A DNA stretch of 64,000 bases from GCA-2401155 sp045047085 (GTDB lineage Bacteria > Pseudomonadota > Alphaproteobacteria > Rhizobiales > Rhizobiaceae). The notes beneath the pieces were generated by a model that did no database searches, was not told where the DNA came from, and was given only the letters and a program-made list of their open reading frames with translations. Shown here piece by piece: positions 18,181-28,160 of this stretch (positions are counted from its first letter, which is position 1; every line of letters begins with the position of its first letter). Made by a program: the position numbers and the translations under genes. The stretch is taken from assembly GCA_045047085.1 (NCBI GenBank), contig JASFYT010000004.1, positions 62,001-126,000 of the forward strand. The letters run 5' to 3'.

Positions 18181-19032
18181 ATGGCTCTTTATAACACCCC
18201 TATGACAAGTGATGAATTGCCTCTGGTTGACTATACAATATCGGCATTGGCCCATAGCGGGCAGACCAAAGTTTGGTCAGTGATTGTCACGGTATTTGGT
18301 GATCTTGCGAAGAATCCAGGCGATGAAATTAGCGGTCCTCTCCTCTCAATTATAATGGAAAAAATCGGCATTCGTCCCGAAGCGATGCGTGTAGCCATTC
18401 ACCGTTTGCGCAAGGATAAATGGATTGAAAGTCGCAGGGAAGGTCGTGTTAGCAAGTACCGCCTCTCCGCAAAAGGGTTTGCAGAATCCGAGGCTGCCCG
18501 CCCAAGAATATATGCAACCGTTCAAGCATTTGACCAAAGCAGTAGCAAAGACTGGCATCTTTCAATACAAGAACCCGCGAAGAATTTTGGACTAACAGAT
18601 GCCAATCAGATTGAAATTGTTCCAGGCGTTCTATTGGGAACAGGACAAACAAAACAAACACCTACCGGAGCATTTGTAGTTCAATTTTCGGATTACACTT
18701 TACCTGAATGGGTGAAACAGAAAATATTGCCCGATGCATTGCTCACAGCATACGAACAGTTTCAGCATTCTTTGACTGAAATATTTGAGGAACTCAACGG
18801 CCAACCACGACCAAACCGATTGGAGGCGGCAATTGTGCGTATATTGATTATTCACAATTGGCGCCGACTTTTATTGCGTCACTCAGAGGCCACAGATAAT
18901 TTCTTCCCGGATGGTTGGGTTGGCAGAGAATGCCGACAACTGGTCACGTCCATTTTGGAAAAATTGCCTGACAACAATTTGACTGCATTATCTCATGAAT
19001 TGGAAACGGGTACTAATATCCGCAACCAGTGA
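18181..19032 (+). CDS. paaX: PaaX family transcriptional regulator
   Basis: PaaX is the phenylacetyl-CoA-responsive repressor of paa genes. The 283-residue protein has the N-terminal winged helix TKVWSVIVTVFGDLAKNPGD and IGIRPEAMRVAIHRLRKDKW, then a PaaX-type C-terminal domain with HNWRRLLLRHSEATDNFFPDGW. MTSDELPLVDY at 18202 is an alternative start. A TetR regulator is present too, so the cluster may be under dual control. It lies 105 bases after paaZ and converges with the oxoprolinase gene. Confidence 0.87.
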   Translation: MALYNTPMTSDELPLVDYTISALAHSGQTKVWSVIVTVFGDLAKNPGDEISGPLLSIIMEKIGIRPEAMRVAIHRLRKDKWIESRREGRVSKYRLSAKGFAESEAARPRIYATVQAFDQSSSKDWHLSIQEPAKNFGLTDANQIEIVPGVLLGTGQTKQTPTGAFVVQFSDYTLPEWVKQKILPDALLTAYEQFQHSLTEIFEELNGQPRPNRLEAAIVRILIIHNWRRLLLRHSEATDNFFPDGWVGRECRQLVTSILEKLPDNNLTALSHELETGTNIRNQ

Positions 19033-19046
19033 ATTATGTGGTCAAT

Positions 19047-22000
19047 TTAGCGTTTCCCAAATCCACCACCACCTGGGGTTTTCATTACAAAGACATCCCC
19101 CACACCCATTTCCACCTCATCGTTGCCATTCAAAAGCTCTGTCTCGCCGCTCAATCGTTCGACGTAATTTTCGCCCGTCATTCCTGCTTGGCCGCCATCC
19201 ACCCCAAATGCTCTGGTTTTTCGGTGTGATGACAACACGGTTGCAGTCATTTCCGCAAGGAACCTGATTTTTCGCACTATGCCATTGCCACCGCTAAATC
19301 TTCCAACTCCCCCGGAGCCAACGCGAATTGAAAACTCCTCAACGCGGACGGGAAAGCGACCTTCCAGTATTTCTGGGTCGGTCATGAGTGTATTGGTCAT
19401 GTGACTATGAACAGCACTTGCGCCATCAAATCCATCACCTGCTCCCGTACCACCACAAATGGTTTCGTAGTTTTGAAATGTCTCATTTCCATAAACAAAA
19501 TTATTCATCGTTCCCTGAGACCCTGCAATAACGCCAAGCGCACCATAGAGCGTATCCGCAATGGCTTGGCTTACTTCTGTATTTCCTGAAATCACTGCCG
19601 CAGGATAGTTTGGATTAATCATTGAACCATCTGGGAGAACAATCTTTAGGGGCTTCATGCAGCCTTCATTCATAGGGATATCGGAGCCAACGAGTGTACG
19701 AAATACATAGAGGACCACAGCACGACAAATCGCGAATGGAGCATTGTAATTCAATTTGTCCTGAGGCGACGTTCCAGTAAAATCGATGACAGCTTCACGC
19801 ATCTTTTTGTCGACTGAAATTTGTACTACTATTTTAGCACCGCTATCCAGCAGATAGGTATATTTGGAATTCTTCAGAACGGCCAGCACACGGCGCACGC
19901 TCTCTTCAGCATTGTCCTGAACATGCCCCATATAGGCATGGACAACTTTTAATCCGTATTGAGCAACGGATTTTTTCAACTCACTTGCACCTGTGGCATT
20001 TGCCGCAATCTGAGCCGCCAAATCCGCCATGTTTTGATCGATGTTGCGACAAGGATATCGGCCGGACGCCAACAACGCACGCGCATGAGCATCCTGCAAC
20101 CCGCCCTGTTTCACCAACAAAAAGTTATCAATTAACACGCCTTCTTCTTCGATATGAGAACTGTCCGGTGGCGCTGATCCCGGTGTCTTACCACCAATAT
20201 CAGCATGATGCCCACGGGAGGCAACAACAAAAATTATATCCTTACCGGCTTCATCAAAGACTGGCGTGATGACAGTAACATCAGGTAAATGAGTTCCCCC
20301 ATTGAAGGGATTATTCATCATGAACACGTCACCTGGAGCAATATTCCCGGTATTCTCAGAAAGGATCAACCGGACACTGTCACTCATTGAACCCAGATGA
20401 ACTGGCACATGCGGCGCATTGGCAACCAGATCACCCGTTGGCGTGAAGATGGCACAGGAAAAATCATACCGCTCCTTGATGTTCACCGAATAAGCCGTGT
20501 TAGCCAAAGTCGCGCCCATTTGTTCAGCAATTGACATGAACAAATTATTGAACACTTCAAGCATCACCGGATTGACCGATGTACCAATTGCATCCTGACG
20601 TTTTATGGGAACGATGCGACGCATGAGAAGGCTGCCACCTGTTTGGACTTCCGCCTGCCAGCCATCTTCCAGAATATTTGTGCCTGTCGGTTCAAATATA
20701 ATTGCAGGACCGGTGACAATCTGCCCCCGGTCTAGTTTTTCACGGTCGACAAGAGGGACGTTTTCCCAGTCGTCACCCGAAAACATGGATGCAAATTCTG
20801 CATCCGCTTTGTCGCCAGACGGTTTGCTCGGCAAGTTTGTTGATACACAAGTATCCCCGATTGCTTCCGATGTTAGTTGCTCAATTATCAAACTGTCATA
20901 AACGGGAATAAAGCCGAAGCGCTGGCTATGGGCAAGTTCAAATGCATCGCGCATTTCGCTCTGGGTTCCAAACGACACAGGCAAAGACTGGTGCGACCCG
21001 TTCGTTCGGATATACGCAGTTCGCACAATTTCAATTTGATCCTTTGAAATCCCCTGCTCCAAAACCTCTGTAAGTGTTTCGGTTTCCAGGCGCGATAAAA
21101 CCTTGTCAGCTTCATCAATTTTCGAGATATCAAGCTCAAACTGGTGTTCCCTGATCGCGCGAATATCAGCCAGTCCCATGCCAAACGCCGATAGGACGCC
21201 AGCAAACGGATGGATAAATATACTCTCCATCCCGAGCACATCTGCAACAAGGCAGGCATGCTGGCCTCCGGCTCCACCAAAGCAATTCATCGTATATCTG
21301 GTTATATCATAGCCACGTTGTACAGAGATTTTCTTGATCGCATTTGCCATATTCTCAACTGCAATACGCAAGAAACCCTGGGCTAGTGCCTCTCTCTTTT
21401 TGAGAGGCTCATTTGTTTCTGTGGCAATCAATTTCGCCATTTCATCAAACTTGTCCTGCACAATTTTCACGTCCAGTTTCTGATCACCTTCCGGCCCAAA
21501 AACAGATGGGAAATTATCTGGTTGCAACTTACCCAACAAAACGTTGCAATCTGTCACGGTCAAAGGCCCCCCCCGACGGTAACTGGCAGGACCTGGGTTT
21601 GCTCCTGCACTTTCAGGCCCAACCTGCATACGCCCATCACGAAAACTGAGTATGGACCCGCCGCCAGCAGCAACCGTATGAATACTCATCATCGGCGCCC
21701 TTATACGCACACCTGCAACTTTAGTTTCAAAGGAACGTTCGTATTCACCCGCATAGTGGCACACATCTGTTGATGTACCTCCCATGTCAAAACCGATTAA
21801 CTTATCAAAGCCCAGTTCCTGCGCAGTTTTGCTCATGCCAACAACGCCCCCCGCAGGGCCGGATAATATGGCATCCTTTCCCTGAAATAAGTCAGCATTC
21901 GTCAGTCCGCCATTCGACTGCATGAACATTAGTTTATTGTCTGCGCCCAATGCATCACGCACCTGAGCCACATAGCGACGCAAAATTGGAGACAGATATG

Positions 22001-22628
22001 CATCCACAACGGTGGTATCTCCGCGTGCTACCAGTTTGATCAAAGGACTTGCCTGATGGCTTAGTGAAATCTGTTCAAAGCCAATTTGCTTTGCCAACGC
22101 GCCGACCTGCAATTCGTGGTCGTGAAATTTGTATCCATGCATAAAGGCGATCGCCACCGAGCGATAACCCTCGTCATGGGCTGCCTTAAGGGCCGTTTTG
22201 ACCTGCTCTGGGTCCAGTTGCTTAAGAACATCACCATCAACTGATACTCGTTCGCCAACTTCCACCACTTTGTCATGCAACAATTCAGGCAACACGATGT
22301 TCAAATCAAAGAGCCGGGGCCGGTTTTGATACCCGATGCGCAACAAATCCCCGAAACCCTGAGTGATCAGCAATAGCGTACGGTCGCCTTTTCGCTCCAA
22401 CAGCGCATTGGTTGCTACGGTCGTTCCCATTTTTACGGCACTGATTGTGTTTTCTGGAATTGGATCATTTTCCGATAGTTCCAGAAGATCGCGTATGCCC
22501 TGCACCGCCGCATCTTTGTAACGTTCAGGGTTTTCCGATAACAGCTTATGGATTAAGAGATCACCATCCGGTTTAAGAGCCACAATATCAGTGAACGTGC
22601 CACCTCGATCAACCCAAAATTCCCACAT
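19047..22628 (-). CDS. Fused HyuA-HyuB 5-oxoprolinase / hydantoinase
   Basis: This 1193-residue protein joins the ATP-binding HyuA part (residues 1 to ~680; VDRGGTFTDIVALKPDGDLL, FDMGGTSTDVCHY, NCFGGAGGQHACLVADVLG) to the HyuB part (~685-1193; VPVHLGSMSDSVR, MMNNPFNGGTHLPDVTVITP, SRGHHADIGGKTPGSAPPDS). The fused length is that of eukaryotic-type 5-oxoprolinase, which opens 5-oxoproline to glutamate with ATP; hydantoin or other lactam substrates are possible. It is the last gene of a TRAP operon that also has a D-glutamate-cyclase-family gene, which makes 5-oxoproline the favoured substrate by inference. Confidence 0.88.
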   Translation of the reverse strand: MWEFWVDRGGTFTDIVALKPDGDLLIHKLLSENPERYKDAAVQGIRDLLELSENDPIPENTISAVKMGTTVATNALLERKGDRTLLLITQGFGDLLRIGYQNRPRLFDLNIVLPELLHDKVVEVGERVSVDGDVLKQLDPEQVKTALKAAHDEGYRSVAIAFMHGYKFHDHELQVGALAKQIGFEQISLSHQASPLIKLVARGDTTVVDAYLSPILRRYVAQVRDALGADNKLMFMQSNGGLTNADLFQGKDAILSGPAGGVVGMSKTAQELGFDKLIGFDMGGTSTDVCHYAGEYERSFETKVAGVRIRAPMMSIHTVAAGGGSILSFRDGRMQVGPESAGANPGPASYRRGGPLTVTDCNVLLGKLQPDNFPSVFGPEGDQKLDVKIVQDKFDEMAKLIATETNEPLKKREALAQGFLRIAVENMANAIKKISVQRGYDITRYTMNCFGGAGGQHACLVADVLGMESIFIHPFAGVLSAFGMGLADIRAIREHQFELDISKIDEADKVLSRLETETLTEVLEQGISKDQIEIVRTAYIRTNGSHQSLPVSFGTQSEMRDAFELAHSQRFGFIPVYDSLIIEQLTSEAIGDTCVSTNLPSKPSGDKADAEFASMFSGDDWENVPLVDREKLDRGQIVTGPAIIFEPTGTNILEDGWQAEVQTGGSLLMRRIVPIKRQDAIGTSVNPVMLEVFNNLFMSIAEQMGATLANTAYSVNIKERYDFSCAIFTPTGDLVANAPHVPVHLGSMSDSVRLILSENTGNIAPGDVFMMNNPFNGGTHLPDVTVITPVFDEAGKDIIFVVASRGHHADIGGKTPGSAPPDSSHIEEEGVLIDNFLLVKQGGLQDAHARALLASGRYPCRNIDQNMADLAAQIAANATGASELKKSVAQYGLKVVHAYMGHVQDNAEESVRRVLAVLKNSKYTYLLDSGAKIVVQISVDKKMREAVIDFTGTSPQDKLNYNAPFAICRAVVLYVFRTLVGSDIPMNEGCMKPLKIVLPDGSMINPNYPAAVISGNTEVSQAIADTLYGALGVIAGSQGTMNNFVYGNETFQNYETICGGTGAGDGFDGASAVHSHMTNTLMTDPEILEGRFPVRVEEFSIRVGSGGVGRFSGGNGIVRKIRFLAEMTATVLSSHRKTRAFGVDGGQAGMTGENYVERLSGETELLNGNDEVEMGVGDVFVMKTPGGGGFGKR

Positions 22629-22692
22629 TGTTCAATGCTCCTTTGGACGTGCGCACCCGGTGCCACGACAATATAACGGGTTTATATTTTTA

Positions 22693-23976
22693 TCAGTAGA
22701 AGAGAGATGGCAGCCAGAGGGCCAACTCAGGAAAGACCAGGAGAAAACCTATCATGGCGAACATGGTCAGCACGAACGGAGACGCACCTTTCATAACATC
22801 CATGATTTCCCCTCGATCACGAATTCCCTGAACCACATAAAGGTTGATTCCGATCGGAGGTGTTATCAGCGCAGTTTCCAAGAGAACCATCAATAGAATA
22901 CCAAACCATACTGGATCAAAGCCCAGGGCAACCACAATTGGTGTGATCAACGGCGCGGTTGTCAAAAGCATCGACAAGGTTTCCATAAAACAACCGACCA
23001 ATATCAAAATGACAACAATCATTATCATTGTCTCCATTGGAGACCATCCAAGACCTGTAACGAAGTCGGCCAGTGCCTGTGTCAAACCAATCACAGACAA
23101 TACAAAGTTCAAGAAAACCGCCGCGATAATTATCAACATAATCATAGCAGTTGTGCGCATGGTTCCCTCAATTGCCTGTCGCAACATGGAGATTGTCAGC
23201 TTGCCATTTGCCGCAGCCAAACCCATCGCAGCAACAACCCCAAGGGACGCCGCTTCTGTGGGTGTCGCGACGCCTGCATAGATTGAGCCCACCACAACAA
23301 CAAATATGCCGATAGGAGGAATGAGGGATGGAAGCGCGCGAAACCGTTCGCTCCAGCTATAATTCAATCGTTCGCCTCCCCATTCCGGCTTCACGACACA
23401 GACGACTATGACCGTTATCATAAATAATATCGCCAGCAAGAATCCCGGAATGAACCCAGCAAGATATAGTTCCGGCACAGACGTTTCAGTTAACAGGCCA
23501 TACAAAATCAAATTGATTGAAGGAGGAATTAAGATGCCCAAAGTACCACCAGCTGCGATGGTTCCCAAAAACAGGGGCTCATTGTAACCGCGCTTATCAA
23601 TTTGTGGGATGGCCACGGTTCCAATGGTTGCAGCAGTTGCAACCGATGATCCTGAAGTTGCAGCAAACAAGGCCGACGATCCAATATTGGAATGCATCAG
23701 GCCGCCCGGCAACCAACCGAGCCATTTCACTATACCGTCATACATGCGTTCGGTAATTCCGGCGCGCAGCAAAATCTCCCCCAACATGACGAACATTGGA
23801 ATGGCGATGAGTAAAAAATCCGTGCTGGTCTGCCATGCCATGTCAGATATTGCACGATGCAGCGGCATGGAGCTTTCTGTAAACTGCAGGATCAATCCCA
23901 ACCAACCCAGAGATGCAGCGATTGGAACAGCCAGAGCAATCAGAGCCAATAAAATTACAAGTGTTTTTACCAACAT
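22693..23976 (-). CDS. dctM: TRAP transporter large permease subunit DctM
   Basis: A 427-residue large TRAP permease with about 12 hydrophobic spans. Family segments are AISDMAWQTSTDFLLIAIPM, FAATSGSSVATAATIGTVAI and GTIAAGGTLGILIPPSINLI, with LLETALITPPIGINLYVVQG near the end. It starts three bases after the dctQ stop, so the two subunits are coupled, and the oxoprolinase follows 64 bases on. Confidence 0.93.
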   Translation of the reverse strand: MLVKTLVILLALIALAVPIAASLGWLGLILQFTESSMPLHRAISDMAWQTSTDFLLIAIPMFVMLGEILLRAGITERMYDGIVKWLGWLPGGLMHSNIGSSALFAATSGSSVATAATIGTVAIPQIDKRGYNEPLFLGTIAAGGTLGILIPPSINLILYGLLTETSVPELYLAGFIPGFLLAILFMITVIVVCVVKPEWGGERLNYSWSERFRALPSLIPPIGIFVVVVGSIYAGVATPTEAASLGVVAAMGLAAANGKLTISMLRQAIEGTMRTTAMIMLIIIAAVFLNFVLSVIGLTQALADFVTGLGWSPMETMIMIVVILILVGCFMETLSMLLTTAPLITPIVVALGFDPVWFGILLMVLLETALITPPIGINLYVVQGIRDRGEIMDVMKGASPFVLTMFAMIGFLLVFPELALWLPSLFY

Positions 23977-23979
23977 GAC

Positions 23980-24543
23980 CTAGACGCTTTCATCTTCAAT
24001 TTGTTCGTCCATAGACTTCATGCCGATAAGACTATCAGCACCGGCACGGTCGCCAGAACGAAGTCTGACGAGCGCCACAAGGCCAATGAGAAGACCGCTA
24101 AAGACAAAGAACATCCAACCAAACAACCAGGGAATTTGGGGCCAAGCGAGCGGCACACGCATCGGCGTGATTGAGCGAGAACCATGCTTAAGGGTATCTG
24201 CAACCATGTCCCAAACCAGCACGCTGACCACCAAGGCAAATCCAATTAACAATGCCAGCGCAAAAAAATTCAAAAATGGCCGTAATATACGGGGCATCAC
24301 ATTAAACAAAGCGTCAACTCGAATATGCGCTCGTTCGAATAATGCAAAGGCCAGACTGAAAGAGGTCGCTATGCCAAATGCATAGCCGGACAATTCATCC
24401 GCACCTCCCAAACTGACATTAAATATTTTTCTAAGGAAGATCTCGAAGGTGACCAGGAAAGCTGAAAGTATAATCAGACTGCCACCAAACCAGGTCAACA
24501 AAAGGCTTAGCTTATGCGTTTTAACAAGTAATTTTTCTAACAT
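23980..24543 (-). CDS. dctQ: TRAP transporter small permease subunit DctQ
   Basis: A 187-residue four-helix inner-membrane protein: LLLTWFGGSLIILSAFLVTF, DELSGYAFGIATSFSLAFAL, the span starting FLNFFALALLIGFALVVSV and WLFGWMFFVFSGLLIGLVAL are its membrane segments. This is the small TRAP subunit that joins the large permease. It is separated from the binding-protein gene by a hairpin at 24567-24598. Confidence 0.9.
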   Translation of the reverse strand: MLEKLLVKTHKLSLLLTWFGGSLIILSAFLVTFEIFLRKIFNVSLGGADELSGYAFGIATSFSLAFALFERAHIRVDALFNVMPRILRPFLNFFALALLIGFALVVSVLVWDMVADTLKHGSRSITPMRVPLAWPQIPWLFGWMFFVFSGLLIGLVALVRLRSGDRAGADSLIGMKSMDEQIEDESV

Positions 24544-24566
24544 AGCTGGTCACACCCGAGATTATT

Positions 24567-24598
24567 TGGGCGGCCTGATCGAAAGAAAAGGCCGCCCA
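24567..24598 (-). terminator. Hairpin between DctP and DctQ genes
   Basis: GGGCGGCCT and AGGCCGCCC form a perfect 9-bp stem (10 with the flanking T-A pair) around a 12-nt loop, 10 bases beyond the dctP stop. There is no long T run on the transcript side (AAATAATC follows), so it is more likely an mRNA stabiliser or partial terminator setting a high DctP to DctQM ratio. Confidence 0.7.
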
Positions 24599-24608
24599 TG
24601 GTTTCGAA

Positions 24609-25655
24609 TTATTTGGCTTTTGCTACCATACCCAGAACGGCACCAACGGTTGCATTCCAATTAGCAGCACACTCAGCACCACAGCGTTCTGCCCAACGAG
24701 CAAGAACAACATCATTGGCAATCTTGTCGCGCGCAGCCAGATCTTCCTTGGAAGGCTCCACCAGTTTCATGGAACCTTTCTCACCAATGGCACATTCTCC
24801 ACCAGTAATGCAGGCGATCGCCACTTTATCTTCTGTGGCAGTTTCTGCCCACATACGTTCGTTCAAGGCAGCAATTTCCGTAGTCATGATCTCTTGCTGT
24901 GCTTTGGACATGGAGTTCCATTTGTCCATATTCATCGCACCAAAAGCCAGTCCCCAACCAACGCGAAGTGTGTAGGCATGGGTCGCAATCTGTTGCCAGT
25001 TCGCTGAATAAGCGGACATTGTGCCGGTAATGGCGCAGTCAACAACGCCTTTTTCAAGCGCTGGAATAACTTCAGCAAAAGACACGGTTACAGAGGTGCC
25101 ACCAACGCCCTCGACAAAATCACCAAGTGTCGTGGCATAAACGCGGATCTTTTTACCCTTGAGGTCAGCCAATCCATTCACTTCAGCATTGCACCACAAA
25201 GTTTGGCTTGGGAACGGATACAGCATAAGCAGCTTTGCGTTATAAATCTCCGCAAAGTTCTTCTCCATTATCGGGTAATAAGCTTCTGCAACTTTGCGCT
25301 CGGTTTCGATATCCTGGGTAACCGATGAAAGGTCGGCCCCTTCAAACACAGCATTTTCTGCTGCCACATAACCTGGCAAGCCAAATGCAAAATCAAAGAC
25401 ACCGTTTTTTACAAGGCGCATGATTTCGAAGCCCTTAAGGCCTAAACCGGACTGCGATTTAATATCTCCGATAATTTGACCATTGGAAGCCTTAGCCAGA
25501 ACTTCGTTGAAGAACGGCCCTTCATGCTTTTTAAAATTAGTCAGGCTCGACCAAGTTCCAACAGCCTTTAGAACAACCGGGCTATCTGCAATTGCTGCGG
25601 TCGATACAACTGTCGTCAACATAAGAGCTGACATTACCGTAATCATCTTTTTCAT
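24609..25655 (-). CDS. dctP: TRAP transporter solute-binding protein DctP
   Basis: A 348-residue periplasmic binding protein. The signal peptide spans MKKMITVMSALMLTTVVSTA to AIA, cleaved before DSPV. The DctP fold shows in LKGKKIRVYATTLGDFVEGVG and EVIPALEKGVVDCAITGT, the arginine of KIRV being the usual carboxylate clamp. The ATG at 25655 is chosen because a GGAG site sits 8 bases upstream, inside the 3' end of the DUF1445 gene; a GTG at 25667 is less likely. It starts one base after the DUF1445 stop. The ligand is inferred to be 5-oxoproline, D-glutamate or a related acid. Confidence 0.9.
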   Translation of the reverse strand: MKKMITVMSALMLTTVVSTAAIADSPVVLKAVGTWSSLTNFKKHEGPFFNEVLAKASNGQIIGDIKSQSGLGLKGFEIMRLVKNGVFDFAFGLPGYVAAENAVFEGADLSSVTQDIETERKVAEAYYPIMEKNFAEIYNAKLLMLYPFPSQTLWCNAEVNGLADLKGKKIRVYATTLGDFVEGVGGTSVTVSFAEVIPALEKGVVDCAITGTMSAYSANWQQIATHAYTLRVGWGLAFGAMNMDKWNSMSKAQQEIMTTEIAALNERMWAETATEDKVAIACITGGECAIGEKGSMKLVEPSKEDLAARDKIANDVVLARWAERCGAECAANWNATVGAVLGMVAKAK

Positions 25656-25656
25656 T

Positions 25657-26511
25657 TTAATCTCCACTGGTTTTAGGTTTAATTATTGGGGTTTCTGCGC
25701 ATTCATCGATGTCAGAGATGAGCATATGTCCGGGCTTGTGCGTGATAACAATCGGTATCTGCGCCTTCTCAATTGCGACTTGTGGGGTTACACCACAGGC
25801 CCAGAAGACAGGAACGTACCCTTGTTCTATCGGAGCAGGATCGCCCCAATCCGGTTTTTCAAGGTCCATAATGCCTATACTTTCCGAACTTCCCACATGA
25901 ACAGGAGCACCATGAGCCAACGGATACTTCGCAGAAATTTCAGAGACCAATTGCACCTGTTCTTTTGGGACGGATCGCATGCTAACCACCATATTCCCTG
26001 AAAACGCCCCAGAAGGTATGCAGTCAATGTTTGTACGAAACATCGGCACGGTCGTATTGTTTTCAATATGCCAAAGTTTAACACCAGCCCGTTGCACCGC
26101 ATGCTCAAATGTGAATGAACAGCCCAATGCAAAAACGACAAAGTCTTCTTGCCAAATATCTATGATATCGGAGGATGAGTTCACCAGTTTGCCATAACGA
26201 TAAATATTATACGCAGACACATCAGTTCGAATATCGATATCCTGACCCATGGTGTGCATCATTGGATTGCCGGTGTCTGAAACACCCGACAAAGGGCAAG
26301 GTTTTGGATTGCGTTGGCAAAACCGAGAAAAATCAAACGCAAATTCTTCTGGCATGATTACAAGATTTGCCTGAAGTCTCCCCGGCGCTAGCCCGGCAGT
26401 CTGCCCCTGAAAAGAATTACTGCGAATTTTTGAACGTATGGCCAGACTGTCCAGACCAACAAAGTGGTTATCTGGGTTTAGTGATACTGGCTGCGTGTTT
26501 TCTATGCTCAT
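25657..26511 (-). CDS. DUF1445 / D-glutamate cyclase family protein (putative hydro-lyase)
   Basis: A 284-residue member of the UPF0317/DUF1445 family annotated as putative hydro-lyase; a mitochondrial relative converts D-glutamate to 5-oxo-D-proline. Signatures are the N-terminal QTAGLAPGRLQANLVIMPEE, the central DFVVFALGCSFTFEHAV and PSGAFSGNMVVSMRSVP, and the C-terminal WACGVTPQVAIEKAQIPIVI with THKPGHML. It is the first structural gene of the TRAP/oxoprolinase operon, next to its LysR gene. A cyclase and an oxoprolinase in one operon suggest sequential D-Glu to 5-oxoproline to L-Glu chemistry, or a shared lactam substrate; this is inferred. Confidence 0.85.
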   Translation of the reverse strand: MSIENTQPVSLNPDNHFVGLDSLAIRSKIRSNSFQGQTAGLAPGRLQANLVIMPEEFAFDFSRFCQRNPKPCPLSGVSDTGNPMMHTMGQDIDIRTDVSAYNIYRYGKLVNSSSDIIDIWQEDFVVFALGCSFTFEHAVQRAGVKLWHIENNTTVPMFRTNIDCIPSGAFSGNMVVSMRSVPKEQVQLVSEISAKYPLAHGAPVHVGSSESIGIMDLEKPDWGDPAPIEQGYVPVFWACGVTPQVAIEKAQIPIVITHKPGHMLISDIDECAETPIIKPKTSGD

Positions 26512-26580
26512 GGTTCAAGCAAACACTTTGATCCTCATAAATACAAATTGAATTATTCTTCATAAATTCATAAATAATTT

Positions 26581-27480
26581 TTATGTGCTCTGCGCCATGG
26601 ATACATCACGCGCAATGTTCGCTGCAGTTTCATTCAAATAACTTTTAGGGTCGCCCAAGTAGGATGCCGTAAATTGCAACGGGCTGGGTATCCAACCTGG
26701 GTCAAATTCCTGTATTGATCCCCGCTCTGAATAGTCTTTGGCCAGCGCCTTGGGCAGGGCAGCAACACATAACCCGGCTTCAACAAGCCTAAAACAAGCG
26801 GAAAGACTTGTAGATGGGTAAATTACAAATTGGGGTCCCACTTTCTCAAACAATGCCGCCTTCAATTCTCGATAAGGCCGCGTATTCCGTGCATAAGATG
26901 CAATCGGGCATTTCAATTGCATTGCCTCTTCGACAGGAAATTTTGTTGATGCAAACCATGCCAATTCAAATTCAGGTAATGCAACATTGTCGACAGAATA
27001 TTCAGATACTGGCCCCAGCAAGATCGCCAGATCAATTTCCCTATCTAACAACGAATTTCGCAATTCCACCGAAATATCAACTTTGATTTCGACGGTCAGC
27101 TTGGGAAACTCCTTATTAAGTTTCTCGATAAACTCAGGTAGCCAACTTTGTGCAATCGTCTCAGAAACCCCCAGCCGGAGGCGTCTTTCCACAGCCTGGT
27201 GGTCGATCACATCTCTTTCCACCAATTCAGCTAAATGTAAAAATCGCTCAGCATATGAAAGAAGAACTTCGCCGCGGCTAGTTAGCTTAAGCCCTTGAGA
27301 TGTACGCTCAAATAGTTTTGCAGAAGTTGAATATTCCAGATTTCGAATGCGGGTTGTAACAGCAGGCTGTGTCAAATTTAATTGTTCAGCCGCTTTACCA
27401 ATCCCGCCGCATCTTACCACGCATAAAAATGTTTCAAGTTGCTGTAAATTGATTTTGGATGACATCTCCAAACTGTCCAT
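26581..27480 (-). CDS. LysR family regulator of the TRAP/oxoprolinase operon
   Basis: A 299-residue LysR regulator with its helix-turn-helix at residues ~10-68 (LQQLETFLCVVRCGGIGKAA, LNLTQPAVTTRIRNLEYS) and a substrate-binding domain beyond ~90. The ATG at 27480 is used; MSSKINLQQL at 27465 is an alternative. It lies upstream of DUF1445 on the same strand with an AT-rich 69-base gap that should hold the operon promoter, so it is probably the operon's own regulator. Confidence 0.87.
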   Translation of the reverse strand: MDSLEMSSKINLQQLETFLCVVRCGGIGKAAEQLNLTQPAVTTRIRNLEYSTSAKLFERTSQGLKLTSRGEVLLSYAERFLHLAELVERDVIDHQAVERRLRLGVSETIAQSWLPEFIEKLNKEFPKLTVEIKVDISVELRNSLLDREIDLAILLGPVSEYSVDNVALPEFELAWFASTKFPVEEAMQLKCPIASYARNTRPYRELKAALFEKVGPQFVIYPSTSLSACFRLVEAGLCVAALPKALAKDYSERGSIQEFDPGWIPSPLQFTASYLGDPKSYLNETAANIARDVSMAQST

Positions 27481-27712
27481 CAATTAATTGCACAGAGCAA
27501 GTAATTATTGTTGCTGGCATGAAACACCAAACCCTGCGGTGGATTTTAAAAGTTTGATCAGGCAGTTGCTCTGAAAACCTATATCCAACACACCTAGCAA
27601 TGTTCGAATATATAAACAGCTTTTACAATCTTCGCCGCAGACATTCATCATTGGGATGGAAAAACCCCTGGCATTCGAATGAATTGCCGCCAAATAAAAA
27701 CCTCAAGAGGCA

Positions 27713-28075
27713 CTAAAGCGCGACAGGTCCAACCAATCGGATAATCTCAAGCTTCTCTGATGCGAGGTATCTCACTCTAGGTCGCTCCCAATACCCTATC
27801 ATGCTTTTTTTGAGCAAGCGCAACTCCAGCGTTTTTTCAGCAATAACCTCTTTCAAGTCGCGAGACTGTCGGCGAAAGTTTTTCACCTCATCACTGGAGG
27901 CAGCCAGTGCCGTATCGCCTGTAAACCGGCACTTGCCTACTTCAATGAAGTCCCCTCTCAAAAGCCCTTGTGATATGCCCCCACGGCGGCACAGTTCGAC
28001 AATCCTGATCTTTGTCTCATCGTCTACTTCTTGGTGGTGACGATGAACCAGAACTTCTACCCTATCAAATCAACT
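27713..28075 (-). mobile_element. IS3 family transposase orfA relic with start of orfB
   Basis: Reading the minus strand gives DDETKIRIVELCRRGGISQG, then GDFIEVGKCRFTGDTALAAS and LKEVIAEKTLELRLLKKSMIG, a degenerate IS3 OrfA with its helix-turn-helix region and leucine zipper. It runs straight into RVRYLASEKLEIIRLV, the usual OrfB N-terminus. Compared with typical OrfA, segments after KIRIV and after GISQG are missing, and OrfB ends after ~16 residues. It is a dead fragment. The rest of the gene-free stretch 27481-28160 (27481-27712 and 28076-28160) shows nothing I can identify. Confidence 0.75.
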
Positions 28076-28160
28076 GCTTTGGTTCCATTAGCGCTGACGT
28101 CAGACAAATAGAACAGATGTGATAATTCTAAGAATTTCGCTACCAAGTGTTACTCAGGTT

